NCBI GenBank assembly: GCA_965237505.1
Contig: CBDEFR010000009.1
Coordinates: 682,001 to 746,000, forward strand
Direction of reading: 5' to 3'
DNA from: NVTR01 sp965237505
GTDB lineage: Bacteria; Pseudomonadota; Alphaproteobacteria; Rhodobacterales; Rhodobacteraceae
Length of the DNA: 64,000 nucleotides
Every line of letters starts with the position of its first letter. Position 1 is the first letter of the stretch. The position numbers and the translations under genes are program-made. Shown here piece by piece: positions 1 through 7,812 of this stretch. Below the pieces are notes generated by a model, which saw only the letters and a program-made list of their open reading frames with translations, was not told the origin of the DNA and made no database searches.

Positions 1-40
1 AACCAGAAGATCACCGTGGCCCATTGCAAAAACTCCTCCA

Positions 41-472
41 GTGGTTTCGGTAATTGAAGAAAGGCCAGGACCTGTGGAACTTCAAAAAGTCACCTCGGTT
101 AATGTTCACGGACGGGCGCTGGCGCCGTGCTCGACCGACCCGCTGACCGGGTTCTTCCGTAATGGTGCCTGTGACACGGGCGAGTCCGACGCTGGCAGTC
201 ATACCGTCTGCGTCATCATGACCGCGGAATTCCTGGCGTATTCGAAATACTTCGGCAATGACTTGACTACGCCGCGCCCGGAATTCGGCTTTGGCGGCCT
301 GAAACCGGGCGACAACTGGTGCCTGTGCGCCAGCCGCTTCATGCAGGCCTACGACGAAGGTTGCGCGCCACTGGTGAACCTGGATGCCACCCATATCAGG
401 GCGTTGGATATTGTGCCATTGCAAGCGCTGGAGGCGCACGCGGCACCGCAAGAAGCGCCGCGCCAACGCTGA
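41..472 (+). CDS. DUF2237 family protein
   Basis: A 143-residue protein of the DUF2237 family, whose function is unknown. The family core is visible: PCSTDPLTGFFR near residue 29, a GSHTVC segment near 52, RPEFGFGGLKPGD near 79, then WCLCAS. Several conserved Cys residues (29, 44, 56 and the CLC pair near 93) suggest metal or redox chemistry, but this is inference. The GTG at 41 is the longest start; a second GTG at 72 would still keep the whole family core. It converges on trpB, whose stop lies 12 bases downstream. Confidence 0.85.
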   Translation: MVSVIEERPGPVELQKVTSVNVHGRALAPCSTDPLTGFFRNGACDTGESDAGSHTVCVIMTAEFLAYSKYFGNDLTTPRPEFGFGGLKPGDNWCLCASRFMQAYDEGCAPLVNLDATHIRALDIVPLQALEAHAAPQEAPRQR

Positions 473-483
473 ACCGCTGGCAC

Positions 484-1722
484 TCAGCCGCCGGTATCAA
501 TCTCAACCCCCAGATGCTTGGCGACCGTGAAAATATCCTTGTCGCCACGTCCGCACATATTCATGCAGATGATGTGATCGGCGGGCAAATCGGGCGCGAT
601 TTTCATCACATGCGCCAGCGCGTGGGCAGGTTCCAGCGCCGGGATAATCCCCTCAAGCTCACAGCACAGTTGAAACGCTTGCAGCGTTTCGGTGTCGGTG
701 ATCGCCACATATTCGGCGCGCCCGGTCTCGTGCAGCCAGGAGTGTTCTGGCCCGATGCCCGGATAATCCAGCCCCGCCGAGATCGAAAACCCTTCCAGAA
801 TCTGGCCGTCATCATCCTGCAACAGATAGGTCCGGTTGCCGTGCAGCACGCCGGGCCGCCCGCCGGTCAGGCTGGCGCAATGCTCAAAGCGGTCGTTCAC
901 CCCTTTGCCGCCAGCCTCGACCCCGATGATGCGAACACTCTCATCGTCCAGAAACGGAAAGAACAGCCCCATCGCGTTCGAGCCACCGCCAATACAGGCA
1001 ATCAGCGTGTCGGGCAGCCGCCCTTCACCTTCGTGCTCGGCCATCTGCCAGCGCACTTCACGCCCGATAATGGCCTGAAAATCGCGCACCATCGCCGGGT
1101 AAGGGTGCGGCCCGGCCACCGTGCCGATACAGTAAAACGTATCGCGCACATTGGTCACCCAGTCGCGCAGCGCGTCGTTCATCGCGTCCTTCAGCGTGCC
1201 GCGGCCGCTGGTCACCGGCACCACTTCGGCCCCTAACAGGCGCATACGGAACACGTTCGGCGACTGGCGCTCGACATCGTGGGTGCCCATGTAAACGATA
1301 CACTTCAGGCCGAACCGCGCGCAAACCGTGGCCGTTGCAACGCCGTGCTGCCCGGCCCCGGTTTCGGCGATGATCCGGGTCTTGCCCATGCGCCGCGCCA
1401 GCAGGATCTGCCCCAGAACGTTGTTTATCTTGTGCGCGCCGGTGTGGTTCAGCTCATCGCGCTTCAGATAAATCTTCGCCCCGCCCAGGTGTTCGGTCAG
1501 ACGTTCGGCGAAATAGAGCGGGCTGGGCCGCCCCACATAATGCTTCCACAGATCATCCATCTGCGCCCAGAAACTGTCATCGGTCATGGCGCGCTCGTAT
1601 TCGGCCTCCAGATCCAGGATCAGCGGCATCAGCGTTTCGCTGACAAAGCGTCCACCAAATTCGCCGAACCGGCCGCGTTCGTCGGGGCCGTTCATGAATG
1701 AGTTGAATAGATCGTCCGCCAT
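484..1722 (-). CDS. trpB: Tryptophan synthase beta chain
   Basis: TrpB condenses indole with L-serine on pyridoxal phosphate, the last step of tryptophan synthesis, as a partner of TrpA in the cytoplasm. The protein is 412 residues, the usual length. Visible are GRFGEFGGRFV near the N-terminus, the PLP lysine in NHTGAHKINN, the GAGQHGVATA loop and the phosphate-binding GGGSNAMG. The ATG at 1722 is chosen over an in-frame extension to 1833 because family homology starts there and an AGGACGG ribosome site precedes it. The extension only translates a palindrome array. trpF is 4 kb upstream, separated by inserted genes. Confidence 0.97.
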   Translation of the reverse strand: MADDLFNSFMNGPDERGRFGEFGGRFVSETLMPLILDLEAEYERAMTDDSFWAQMDDLWKHYVGRPSPLYFAERLTEHLGGAKIYLKRDELNHTGAHKINNVLGQILLARRMGKTRIIAETGAGQHGVATATVCARFGLKCIVYMGTHDVERQSPNVFRMRLLGAEVVPVTSGRGTLKDAMNDALRDWVTNVRDTFYCIGTVAGPHPYPAMVRDFQAIIGREVRWQMAEHEGEGRLPDTLIACIGGGSNAMGLFFPFLDDESVRIIGVEAGGKGVNDRFEHCASLTGGRPGVLHGNRTYLLQDDDGQILEGFSISAGLDYPGIGPEHSWLHETGRAEYVAITDTETLQAFQLCCELEGIIPALEPAHALAHVMKIAPDLPADHIICMNMCGRGDKDIFTVAKHLGVEIDTGG

Positions 1723-1780
1723 GCTGTTCCGTCCTGCGGGGTGCCCCTCTTGACTAAACCGCACTGCGCAAGGAGACAAG

Positions 1781-2107
1781 CTAAAGGCGTTTGCAAACGC
1801 CTTTGACGCGCGGTTTCCAAACCGCGCGCACAAGCCGCTTCAAAGCGGCTTTCGGAAGGGCTTTCGAAAGCCCTTCCCAGCCGACCGGACGGATCGGCAG
1901 TTGATTACAGAATACCACGAAATGGCAGCCGTTCTCCAAGACCTGAAAGCCCCGCCTTTCTACTTCTCTGACGAAGGCCGCACGCCCGACGAGCCGCTCC
2001 ACATCTCGGATTTGACGTTTGACGATCCCGCCGCGACGGGCCACACCAGAGTTGAATAGCTGTTTAAGCCAAAGATCGGGTGTGAGGTATTTCGGCAATT
2101 CGGCCAT
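1781..2107 (-). CDS. Small conserved protein with palindrome-encoded tail
   Basis: A short protein of 108 residues starting MAELPKYLTPDLW at the ATG at 2107. Similar roughly 70-residue proteins lie between trpF and trpB in Rhodobacterales and are often labelled by location as phosphoribosylanthranilate isomerase; that label is unlikely to be functional because trpF is present. From about residue 78 the reading frame runs through four hairpin-forming palindromes and ends in the first of them. The basic tail (KRLVRAVWKPRVKG) therefore probably comes from repeat sequence fused to the gene. Function is unknown. Confidence 0.6.
   Translation of the reverse strand: MAELPKYLTPDLWLKQLFNSGVARRGGIVKRQIRDVERLVGRAAFVREVERRGFQVLENGCHFVVFCNQLPIRPVGWEGLSKALPKAALKRLVRAVWKPRVKGVCKRL
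1783..1877. repeat. Array of four adjacent palindromes
   Basis: Four near-contiguous inverted repeats occupy 1783-1804, 1807-1828, 1832-1851 and 1854-1877. The first and last are perfect palindromes of 22 and 24 bases; the other two have 10- and 9-base perfect arms around a two-base centre. The stems differ, but every centre has the same plan: TTTGCAAA, TTTCCAAA, CTTCAAAG and TTTCGAAA. The array lies 60-155 bases upstream of trpB and inside the 3' end of the small gene before it. It could stop transcription, cap an mRNA 3' end or be a mobile palindromic element. Confidence 0.9.
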
Positions 2108-2213
2108 GCGTCCTCTGTGCCCCGACATGGTTAATGGCGGGTTAAGCCCCGGCCGCCTTATCCAAGTCGCAGTTCATCACCGCATCGTTCACCCCCTGCG
2201 CACTTTCGACTTA

Positions 2214-3379
2214 TACCAACGGTCATTGATCAGAACCCATGCGCCCATTTGCGCATGCCGAGGGACATGATCTTCCATGGTTGGTCGATGAGGTTGTTCC
2301 AGGCTTGGCAGCACAGCGCGACGATGTCTTCGTAGGATTTGAAGATCCGGTTCGACAACCAGTTGTCGCGCATGAATTGCCAGACATTCTCCACCGGGTT
2401 CAACTCGGGCGATCGTGGCGGCAGCGCCAGGACGGTGATGTTGTCGGGGATCGCCAGCTTGGGCGTCAAGTGCCAACCGGCCTGATCGACGATCAGCACC
2501 GCATGGGCGCCGGGATCGACGGCGGCACTGATCTCGATGAGGTGCGCCGCCATGGCGTCGGTGTCGCACCAGGGCATGACCAGCCCGGCGCCCTTCCCCT
2601 TCGCGGGACAGATCGCGCCGAAGATATAGGCCCATTCGGTGCGCTGGTCGCGGGGCGCCCGCGGGCGCGTGCCACGTCTGGCCCATCGGCGTGTGAGCTT
2701 ATTCTTCTGGCCGATGCGGGCTTCATCTTGCCACCACAGCTCTATCTCGACGCCTTTCGGGAGCCTCGCCCGGATCTTCGCTAGTTCGGCGGGGAAGTTT
2801 TTTTTAAAAGCCTCGACGGCCAGCTCGTTTTGCGCGTAGTGGCGCGGCCGCGCCGAGATCTTGGCGAAGCCGAGCGCCTTCAACTCGCGCCCGACCGTGG
2901 TCTCGTCGAGCGAGATGGCGAACGTCTCCAAGAGCCACCGCGCCAGGTCCTTGCGCCGCCAGCGCACGACGCCGTCGACCGCCGGGACCGGGCCGGCCTC
3001 AACAACCTCCGCCAGTGCGCGGCGGTGATCGGCGTTGAGCTTCGAGGGTGCGCCCGGTGACTTCCCATCGACCAGCCCGTCCGGTCCGCGGGCGTTGAAG
3101 CGCAGCACCCAGTCGCGAATGATCTGCAGACCGACGCCGCCGATCCGCGACGCATCCGTCCTGCTGCCACCATCGTAGACCTCGGCCAACGCCAGCAGAC
3201 GACGGCTCTGGGTCGCGTCCCTGGTCCTCTTCGCGAGGCGCCGCAGTGAGACGCTGTCAAAATCGTTCCGTAAGTCGATAGGCGCTGCCATGGCGAACCT
3301 CATTGGTTCACCACATTGAGTCAGAGATCGGACCGCTTGGGAATCCCCAACGTGAGTCAGGCATTCCGCTCGGTGGTAT
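2214..3379 (-). mobile_element. IS630-family element, copy 1
   Basis: A 1.17 kb element bounded by TA dinucleotides at 2212-2213 and 3380-3381, the expected IS630/Tc1 target. One end reads TACCAACGG; the other, inverted, reads ATACCACCG. An inner block TGACTC followed by GGGATTCCC near the transposase start is shared with the two other IS630 copies in this window (24500 and 25661). It sits in the non-coding gap between the small gene before trpB and the sulfite-oxidase-like gene. Confidence 0.85.
2230..3291 (-). CDS. IS630-family transposase, single frame
   Basis: A DDE transposase with an N-terminal helix-turn-helix region (DASRIGGVGLQIIRDW) and a catalytic half with QDEARIG, the second Asp in IVDQAGWH and the Glu in ELNPVENVW. 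About 353 residues, full family length. The segment AFKKNF is encoded over a run of eight A residues (on the coding strand), which keeps both halves in one frame here, unlike the other two copies. The ATG at 3291 starts MAAPIDL; an upstream ATG at 3303 is also possible. Probably active. Confidence 0.9.
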   Translation of the reverse strand: MAAPIDLRNDFDSVSLRRLAKRTRDATQSRRLLALAEVYDGGSRTDASRIGGVGLQIIRDWVLRFNARGPDGLVDGKSPGAPSKLNADHRRALAEVVEAGPVPAVDGVVRWRRKDLARWLLETFAISLDETTVGRELKALGFAKISARPRHYAQNELAVEAFKKNFPAELAKIRARLPKGVEIELWWQDEARIGQKNKLTRRWARRGTRPRAPRDQRTEWAYIFGAICPAKGKGAGLVMPWCDTDAMAAHLIEISAAVDPGAHAVLIVDQAGWHLTPKLAIPDNITVLALPPRSPELNPVENVWQFMRDNWLSNRIFKSYEDIVALCCQAWNNLIDQPWKIMSLGMRKWAHGF

Positions 3380-3484
3380 TACCGAGTCCCGGCCAGCCCG
3401 GCCGCCTTGGCAATGCGCCGTAAAGACAGCGGTTCGGGAAAAACAGCCACGCAGTGAACGGTCCTGCCGGTCCCGCAACCAAGC

Positions 3485-4246
3485 TCAGATGCCGGCATAC
3501 CAATCGTAAAATCCAACATCTTCCCAATATCCGCCGCGGCCGCCGCCGATCTGCGCCAGCGACGCCACGGCCTCTACGCCCATGATGTATTTGGCGTGTT
3601 TATAGCCAAGCTGGCGTTCCACGCGCAGCCGGATCGGGGCACCATGCCCGACCGACAACTCGCCGTCGTTCATGCCATAGGCAAGGATGGTCTGCGGATG
3701 GAACGCATCGATCAGGTCAATGCTTTCGTAATAGGCACGGCCCCTGAAATCGTCGGCGCAGCGCAGCACGATAAAGCGCGCATCGGGCTGCAATTGCACT
3801 TCGTCAAGCAATGTTCCCAGTGGCACACCGGTCCATTTGCCGATCGCGCTCCAGCCTTCGACGCAATCGTGCCGCGTAATCTGGGTGCGCGAAGTCTTTG
3901 ATTTGAGATCGTCCAGAGAATAGCTGCGCGGTGCCGCGACCAGGCCGCTGACCGTCAGTTGCCAGTTGGCGAAACCTTCGCCCTGGTGGCGGCGATACAC
4001 AGGCGAGGCTGGCTGGGTGTTGCCGTTGGTGCGAAAGATCGGCGACATTTCGGACTCGTCGAATTCTCTTGCCAGCGCATTGGACCCGATCAGACGATGC
4101 ACCCGGTAAGACAGCCATTCACCAGAGGACAGGACGATATTGCGAAAGCTGGGGCTGGCCCCGAGCCGGTCGCAGCCTATCAAAACCGAAGGCGCCGCCA
4201 GGCTTAGCCCGGTCAGCATCTTGCGGCGGGTGATAAGGTGGGACAT
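3485..4246 (-). CDS. Sulfite-oxidase-like molybdopterin protein
   Basis: A 253-residue periplasmic oxidoreductase of the sulfite-oxidase/YedY fold. A twin-arginine signal is visible at residues 6-27 (TRRKMLTGLSLAAPS, then a Cys). The family Cys that binds the molybdenum is in RHDCVEGWSAIGKWTGVPL, and HGAPIRLRVERQLGYK is the conserved second motif. Its ATG overlaps the stop of the cytochrome b gene (TGATG), so the two are translationally coupled and probably form one membrane-anchored enzyme. The substrate cannot be told from sequence. Confidence 0.9.
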   Translation of the reverse strand: MSHLITRRKMLTGLSLAAPSVLIGCDRLGASPSFRNIVLSSGEWLSYRVHRLIGSNALAREFDESEMSPIFRTNGNTQPASPVYRRHQGEGFANWQLTVSGLVAAPRSYSLDDLKSKTSRTQITRHDCVEGWSAIGKWTGVPLGTLLDEVQLQPDARFIVLRCADDFRGRAYYESIDLIDAFHPQTILAYGMNDGELSVGHGAPIRLRVERQLGYKHAKYIMGVEAVASLAQIGGGRGGYWEDVGFYDWYAGI

Positions 4247-5085
4247 CAGCGTTTCTCCTTTGGCAGACGAAAGGTGCCAGTGATCATCGCGCGCAACTGA
4301 TTGAACGGCCCGGTCAGTATCACCATCACAATATGCACGATGAAAAACACCACCAGCAATGCGGCCACGATGAAATGGATCGAGCGCGCAGATTGCCGCC
4401 CGCCGAAGACATCCAGCAACCACGGCCAGGTCGCATCCATCGACGGCGACATGGTTAGACCGGTCAGGATCATCACCGGGATCAGCACGAATATCACCAC
4501 GACATAACTGGCTTTTTGCATGACATTGTAATTCAAGGCCGCGGCCCCTTTGGGAAATCTCAGCGTCGCGTGATGCTTGATCTCCTGCCAGATATGCCGC
4601 GGGCTCAGTTCGCCGAGTTTGGGCCGGATATCGCGCCAGAAATGCCCGTTGATCAGGCTCCATACGCCGAAAACCACGATGCCGATTGCAAAGAGCCAGG
4701 CGAATGTCAGGTGCCAGCGCCGCGCCAGCGCCAGGTTATAGCCGGACGGAATCGTCGCCCAGCTTGGAAAGGCGCGGTTGCGGATGCGCCCGGTCGCGTC
4801 TTTCCAACGCCCCAGAAATCCGGTTGTCGTTACGGTTACCTGACCGACGCGCAAATATCCCTGGTCGTCCTGTGCACCGATTTGCAACCAGGCCGGATCC
4901 ATGTTGGCGCCATGCTGGCCCCAGTAAAGCCGGGGGTGGGCATTGAAGATCATCAATCCGCTCATCAGCAGGATCAGCAGAGTCACTGCATTGACCCAGT
5001 GCCAAATCCGCGTCGATAGTCTGTGGCGCCGCACCAGGTCGCCGCTCTTTGGCGCCGAATCGTCCAATGTCTGATCATTTGGCAT
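4246..5085 (-). CDS. Cytochrome b561-like membrane subunit
   Basis: A 279-residue membrane protein of the cytochrome b561/b6 type. It begins with a polar stretch and RLSTRIWHWVNA, then four or more hydrophobic segments. Likely haem histidines are in IWHWVNA, RRWHLTF, ARSIHFIVA and FFIVHIVMV. The ATG at 5085 is chosen because a GGGGGA site lies just upstream. It overlaps the downstream molybdopterin gene and probably passes electrons from that periplasmic enzyme to the quinone pool, as in YedYZ-like pairs. Confidence 0.87.
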   Translation of the reverse strand: MPNDQTLDDSAPKSGDLVRRHRLSTRIWHWVNAVTLLILLMSGLMIFNAHPRLYWGQHGANMDPAWLQIGAQDDQGYLRVGQVTVTTTGFLGRWKDATGRIRNRAFPSWATIPSGYNLALARRWHLTFAWLFAIGIVVFGVWSLINGHFWRDIRPKLGELSPRHIWQEIKHHATLRFPKGAAALNYNVMQKASYVVVIFVLIPVMILTGLTMSPSMDATWPWLLDVFGGRQSARSIHFIVAALLVVFFIVHIVMVILTGPFNQLRAMITGTFRLPKEKR

Positions 5086-5188
5086 GATTTTCCCCCGGGC
5101 TGATAATTTGGCTGCTTTTATTGTTCTCCGACAATATTTGTTCGGTGTCACGGGCAGTGATTACCACCCGTGCCACCGAAGCTTAGTC

Positions 5189-5548
5189 TTAGTTGGACGT
5201 CATTGCATCCATTTCCATCATCGCGTCCATCGCCATCATGTCCGGACTGCCTTCGCAAGCCGTTTTCATGGCCGTCATCTGGTCCGCCGCCATCGCATCA
5301 TCTGACGCCATTGCATCCGACGAAGCGTCCTCGGACGTCACTTCTTCTGACGCCATCTCATCCGATGCCATCTCGTCGGACATTTCGTCCATAGCGTCCA
5401 TGGCTGTCATTTGACCGTCTGCATCCATCGCGGTGAATTCGGCGCAGGTCAGCTTGGTCAAGTCCACGTCATGGCTCGCCGAATTGGCCGGCAGGGCAAA
5501 CGCCGCGACCAGGCCTGCAGCCGCGATTACTTGGTAGAAATTTCTCAT
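5189..5548 (-). CDS. Exported HdeA-like protein with Met/Asp/Ser repeats
   Basis: A 119-residue exported protein. Residues 1-24 are a signal peptide (VIAAAGLVAAFALPANSAS). A short HdeA-like head follows (LTCAEFTAMD), with the partner Cys in KTACEGSPD about 60 residues on. Between and after the two cysteines lies a low-complexity region built from DEMAS, DAMAS and MDAM units, very rich in Met, Asp, Ser and Ala. HdeA/HdeB proteins are acid-activated periplasmic chaperones. The Met/Asp repeats could bind metal; that is inference. It lies upstream of the cytochrome b gene on the same strand. Confidence 0.7.
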   Translation of the reverse strand: MRNFYQVIAAAGLVAAFALPANSASHDVDLTKLTCAEFTAMDADGQMTAMDAMDEMSDEMASDEMASEEVTSEDASSDAMASDDAMAADQMTAMKTACEGSPDMMAMDAMMEMDAMTSN

Positions 5549-5898
5549 CTAGTTCTCCGATTGTCTTGCCTCCGCACCATGCGGCGACTCGCTATCGGAA
5601 GCCCCTTAGCACTATTTCAAATCACGCCGGTAAAACGTTTTGGCGAGCCGTTGTAACATTTCTATCCGCGCCTGGCAGGGTTGGCGGACGCGCGTGGACG
5701 CTCCGAGGATTTTATATTTTTGATTTTTGCTCTGTTATGGGAGTTGTGGGCCAGGTTAGCCGGCAAGGTATTCATTTCGCTTGCTTTTTAAAGTGGTTTC
5801 CCCGGTATATCGAAGTTCAGATTTGTGCTGAGTGACCCAAGAGCAACAGTCTCTTGGGAGCGTTTCCGGACCAGCCAGAGTCCAACTGCGACGGGCGG
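5549..5898. other. Gap between trpF and the HdeA-like gene
   Basis: A 350-base stretch with no convincing gene. It is more AT-rich than its neighbours near 5620-5830 (for example TTTTATATTTTTGATTTTTG). It probably holds the promoter of the HdeA-like gene on the minus strand and the junction where extra genes separated trpF from trpB. No insertion-sequence ends were recognised. Confidence 0.5.
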
Positions 5899-6543
5899 TC
5901 AGGACTGAGCTGCATGCACAAACCGCTTGATCAGTTGTGCCTCCTTCACCCCCGGCGCGCGTTCCACGCCCGAGGACACGTCCACCCGCCGGGCCCCGGT
6001 CAGCCGCACCGCTTCGGCGACGTTGGCCGCGGTCAGACCACCGGCCAGCATCCACGGCACTCTCCAGCGCCGTCCGGCGATCAGCCGCCAGTCAAAGCTC
6101 AGCGCATTGCCGCCCGGCAAAGGCGCTGCTTGCGGCGGCTTGGTATCGACCAGCAACAGGTCGGCGACGCGCACGTAGTCCTGCAATGTCGGCAGGTCAC
6201 CTTCGTCGGCGACCCCGACGACCTTCATCACCGGCAGACCGAAACGGGCGCGCAATTCCGCCACCCGGTCCGGGCTTTCGGTGCCGTGCAGCTGAAGCAT
6301 GTCCAGCGGCACCGCTTCAATAATGCGTTCCAACGTCGCGTCATCGGCGTCTACCGTCAGCGCCACTTTGGTCACGCCATCTGGCACTTCCGCCGCAAGC
6401 CGCGCTGCATGTTCTAGCGCCAGGTTGCGTGGGGATCTGGCAAAGAAAACAAACCCGACATAGCCGGCACCCGCGGACACCGCGGCGGCCACATGGCGTG
6501 CTTCTGTCAGCCCGCAGATTTTTACCCGAACCGCGATGCTCAT
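5899..6543 (-). CDS. trpF: Phosphoribosylanthranilate isomerase
   Basis: TrpF isomerises phosphoribosylanthranilate to the carboxyphenylaminodeoxyribulose phosphate, a cytoplasmic step of tryptophan synthesis. The 214-residue product is a single (beta/alpha)8 barrel. The general base Cys is in VKICGLTEARH at the N-terminus, the general acid Asp in LLLVDTKPP, and the phosphate loop in MLAGGLTAANV and VDVSSGVE. The ATG at 6543 is chosen over an in-frame extension to 6579 because it fits the family N-terminus. It follows the lapA-like gene by about 10 bases, so it is likely co-transcribed with ihfB. Confidence 0.96.
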   Translation of the reverse strand: MSIAVRVKICGLTEARHVAAAVSAGAGYVGFVFFARSPRNLALEHAARLAAEVPDGVTKVALTVDADDATLERIIEAVPLDMLQLHGTESPDRVAELRARFGLPVMKVVGVADEGDLPTLQDYVRVADLLLVDTKPPQAAPLPGGNALSFDWRLIAGRRWRVPWMLAGGLTAANVAEAVRLTGARRVDVSSGVERAPGVKEAQLIKRFVHAAQS

Positions 6544-6553
6544 GGTGCGCGGC

Positions 6554-6916
6554 TTAGCGTGTTGTGGCCTGGTCCTCAAGCAAAGCCAGCACGTCGTCCT
6601 TGGGTTCGCCGCTTTTTTGCTGCAGGCGGTCGACTTCGCGCTGCAGCCGCTCGCGTTCGCGGCGCTGGCTGGCGGCCTCGGCGCGGTGTTTGTGCTCGCG
6701 CAACCACTCCCAGAAAAATCCGATCAGAATGCCGGCCACGATGCCGCCGAAGATCACCAAAAAAAGCGGCAGCGTGACGGCGTTTTGCAATCCTGTCAGC
6801 CCTGCAATTTCATCGGTCATCAAACGCAGCGTCACCGGCGCCCGGTTTGCCATCGCAATGGTGACCAGAACGACCGCCAGAGCCGTCAGAAAAGCGTAGC
6901 GTAAATAGCGCATCAT
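6554..6916 (-). CDS. LapA-domain inner-membrane protein
   Basis: A 120-residue protein of the LapA (DUF1049) family, placed between ihfB and trpF as in other Rhodobacterales. Two hydrophobic segments are visible, near residues 5-24 and 47-68, the second ending in GFFWEWLREHKH. A charged coiled-coil-like tail follows (RRERERLQREVDRLQQK). E. coli LapA works with LapB in lipopolysaccharide assembly, but a role here is inferred from the fold only. Confidence 0.85.
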   Translation of the reverse strand: MMRYLRYAFLTALAVVLVTIAMANRAPVTLRLMTDEIAGLTGLQNAVTLPLFLVIFGGIVAGILIGFFWEWLREHKHRAEAASQRRERERLQREVDRLQQKSGEPKDDVLALLEDQATTR

Positions 6917-6924
6917 CGCCGGGC

Positions 6925-7206
6925 CTACTTGCCGTTTAAGCGATCCCGAAGCAATTTGCCGGTCTTGAAAAACGGAACATGCTTTTGGTCGACCTGGACA
7001 CTGGCACCGGTGCGCGGGTTGCGCCCGGTGCGCGCATCGCGGTTCTTGACCGAGAACGCGCCGAATCCGCGAAGCTCTACCCGGTCGCCACGCGCCATAG
7101 CCTCGATTATTTCTTCAAATATGGTGTTTACGATGCGTTCGACGTCGCGTTGATAGAGATGAGGGTTTTCGTCCGCGATTTTCTGGATCAATTCAGACCG
7201 GATCAT
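6925..7206 (-). CDS. ihfB: Integration host factor beta subunit
   Basis: A 93-residue DNA-bending protein, half of the IHF heterodimer that shapes promoters, replication origins and recombination sites. The family motif ELRGFGAFSVKNR and the minor-groove arm RTGRNPRTG are present, followed by VPFFKTGKLLRDRLN. Two in-frame starts lie 9 bases apart (7215 and 7206). The second, MIRSELIQKI, matches the family N-terminus and has a run of G at a proper distance, so it is preferred. The lapA-like gene follows closely. Confidence 0.96.
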   Translation of the reverse strand: MIRSELIQKIADENPHLYQRDVERIVNTIFEEIIEAMARGDRVELRGFGAFSVKNRDARTGRNPRTGASVQVDQKHVPFFKTGKLLRDRLNGK

Positions 7207-7465
7207 CCGTCCCATCCCCCCGTTTGTTTTTTGTCAGCGTCATTTTGCAGCAACCAACGCTTGGCGACTATAAGGCGATTTGCCCCGCGCACAAATAATA
7301 ACCCACGTGCGGGGGGCCAAAAAACCGCGCCAATATGCTGATTTATTGAAAATTTGCTACGCCCGGTCCAAAATCGGTCGGCATTTGGGCCACTTGCACC
7401 TCTCTTTGCAGGTGCAGCGAAGCTATTGATTCGCGGCGCCTTTCCAAAGGCGGAATCCGGCGAAT

Positions 7466-7783
7466 TCAAGAAATAGACGCGATCAGGCCATCCAGAAATT
7501 TCCGGCTTTCCGGCAGACGGTCCAAAGTCGCATCCAGTCTGGCGCGCCATTTCGGCCCGTTATTTCGTGCCTCCTCATAGGCCTCGGCCAACTCGCCGGG
7601 GCGCTGCTCATTCAGAACTTCGATCAGAAATTCCGCCTGCGCCCGGTCTTTGATCGCTTTCAAGCCTTCGGTGCCTGAGCGCCGCCGGTCTGCTACGATC
7701 AGCTTATGTATCGCATAGCGCTCAGGGGTTGGGATTTTAACCAGAATACCACTACGATACAGCGCCACCGCGCGGATTGGCAA
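7466..7783 (-). pseudogene. C-terminal fragment, GSU2403-type nucleotidyltransferase fold
   Basis: A 105-residue reading frame that resembles only the last third of GSU2403-family nucleotidyltransferase-fold proteins, which are about three times longer. The recognisable part is VKIPTPERYAIHKLIVADRRR, then a helical region (AEAYEEARNNGPKWRARL). It starts only 30 bases from the rpsA stop, leaving no room for the missing front. I read it as a gene remnant left by deletion, although a short translated product cannot be excluded. Confidence 0.6.
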
Positions 7784-7812
7784 CGGGGTTACCCTTGAAA
7801 ATGGCGCGAAAG

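Noticed and set aside
1723..1833. N-terminal extension of TrpB
   Set aside because: The extension translates the palindrome array and has no family counterpart; a good ribosome site supports the ATG at 1722.
1783..1877. Palindrome array as a CRISPR-like repeat
   Set aside because: The units differ in stem sequence and have no spacers of fixed length; only the centre plan is shared.
5193..5414. Plus-strand Ser/Asp/Ile-rich frame opposite the Met-rich protein
   Set aside because: It is the reverse reading of the repeated codons. The minus-strand frame has a signal peptide and conserved cysteines, so that strand is coding.
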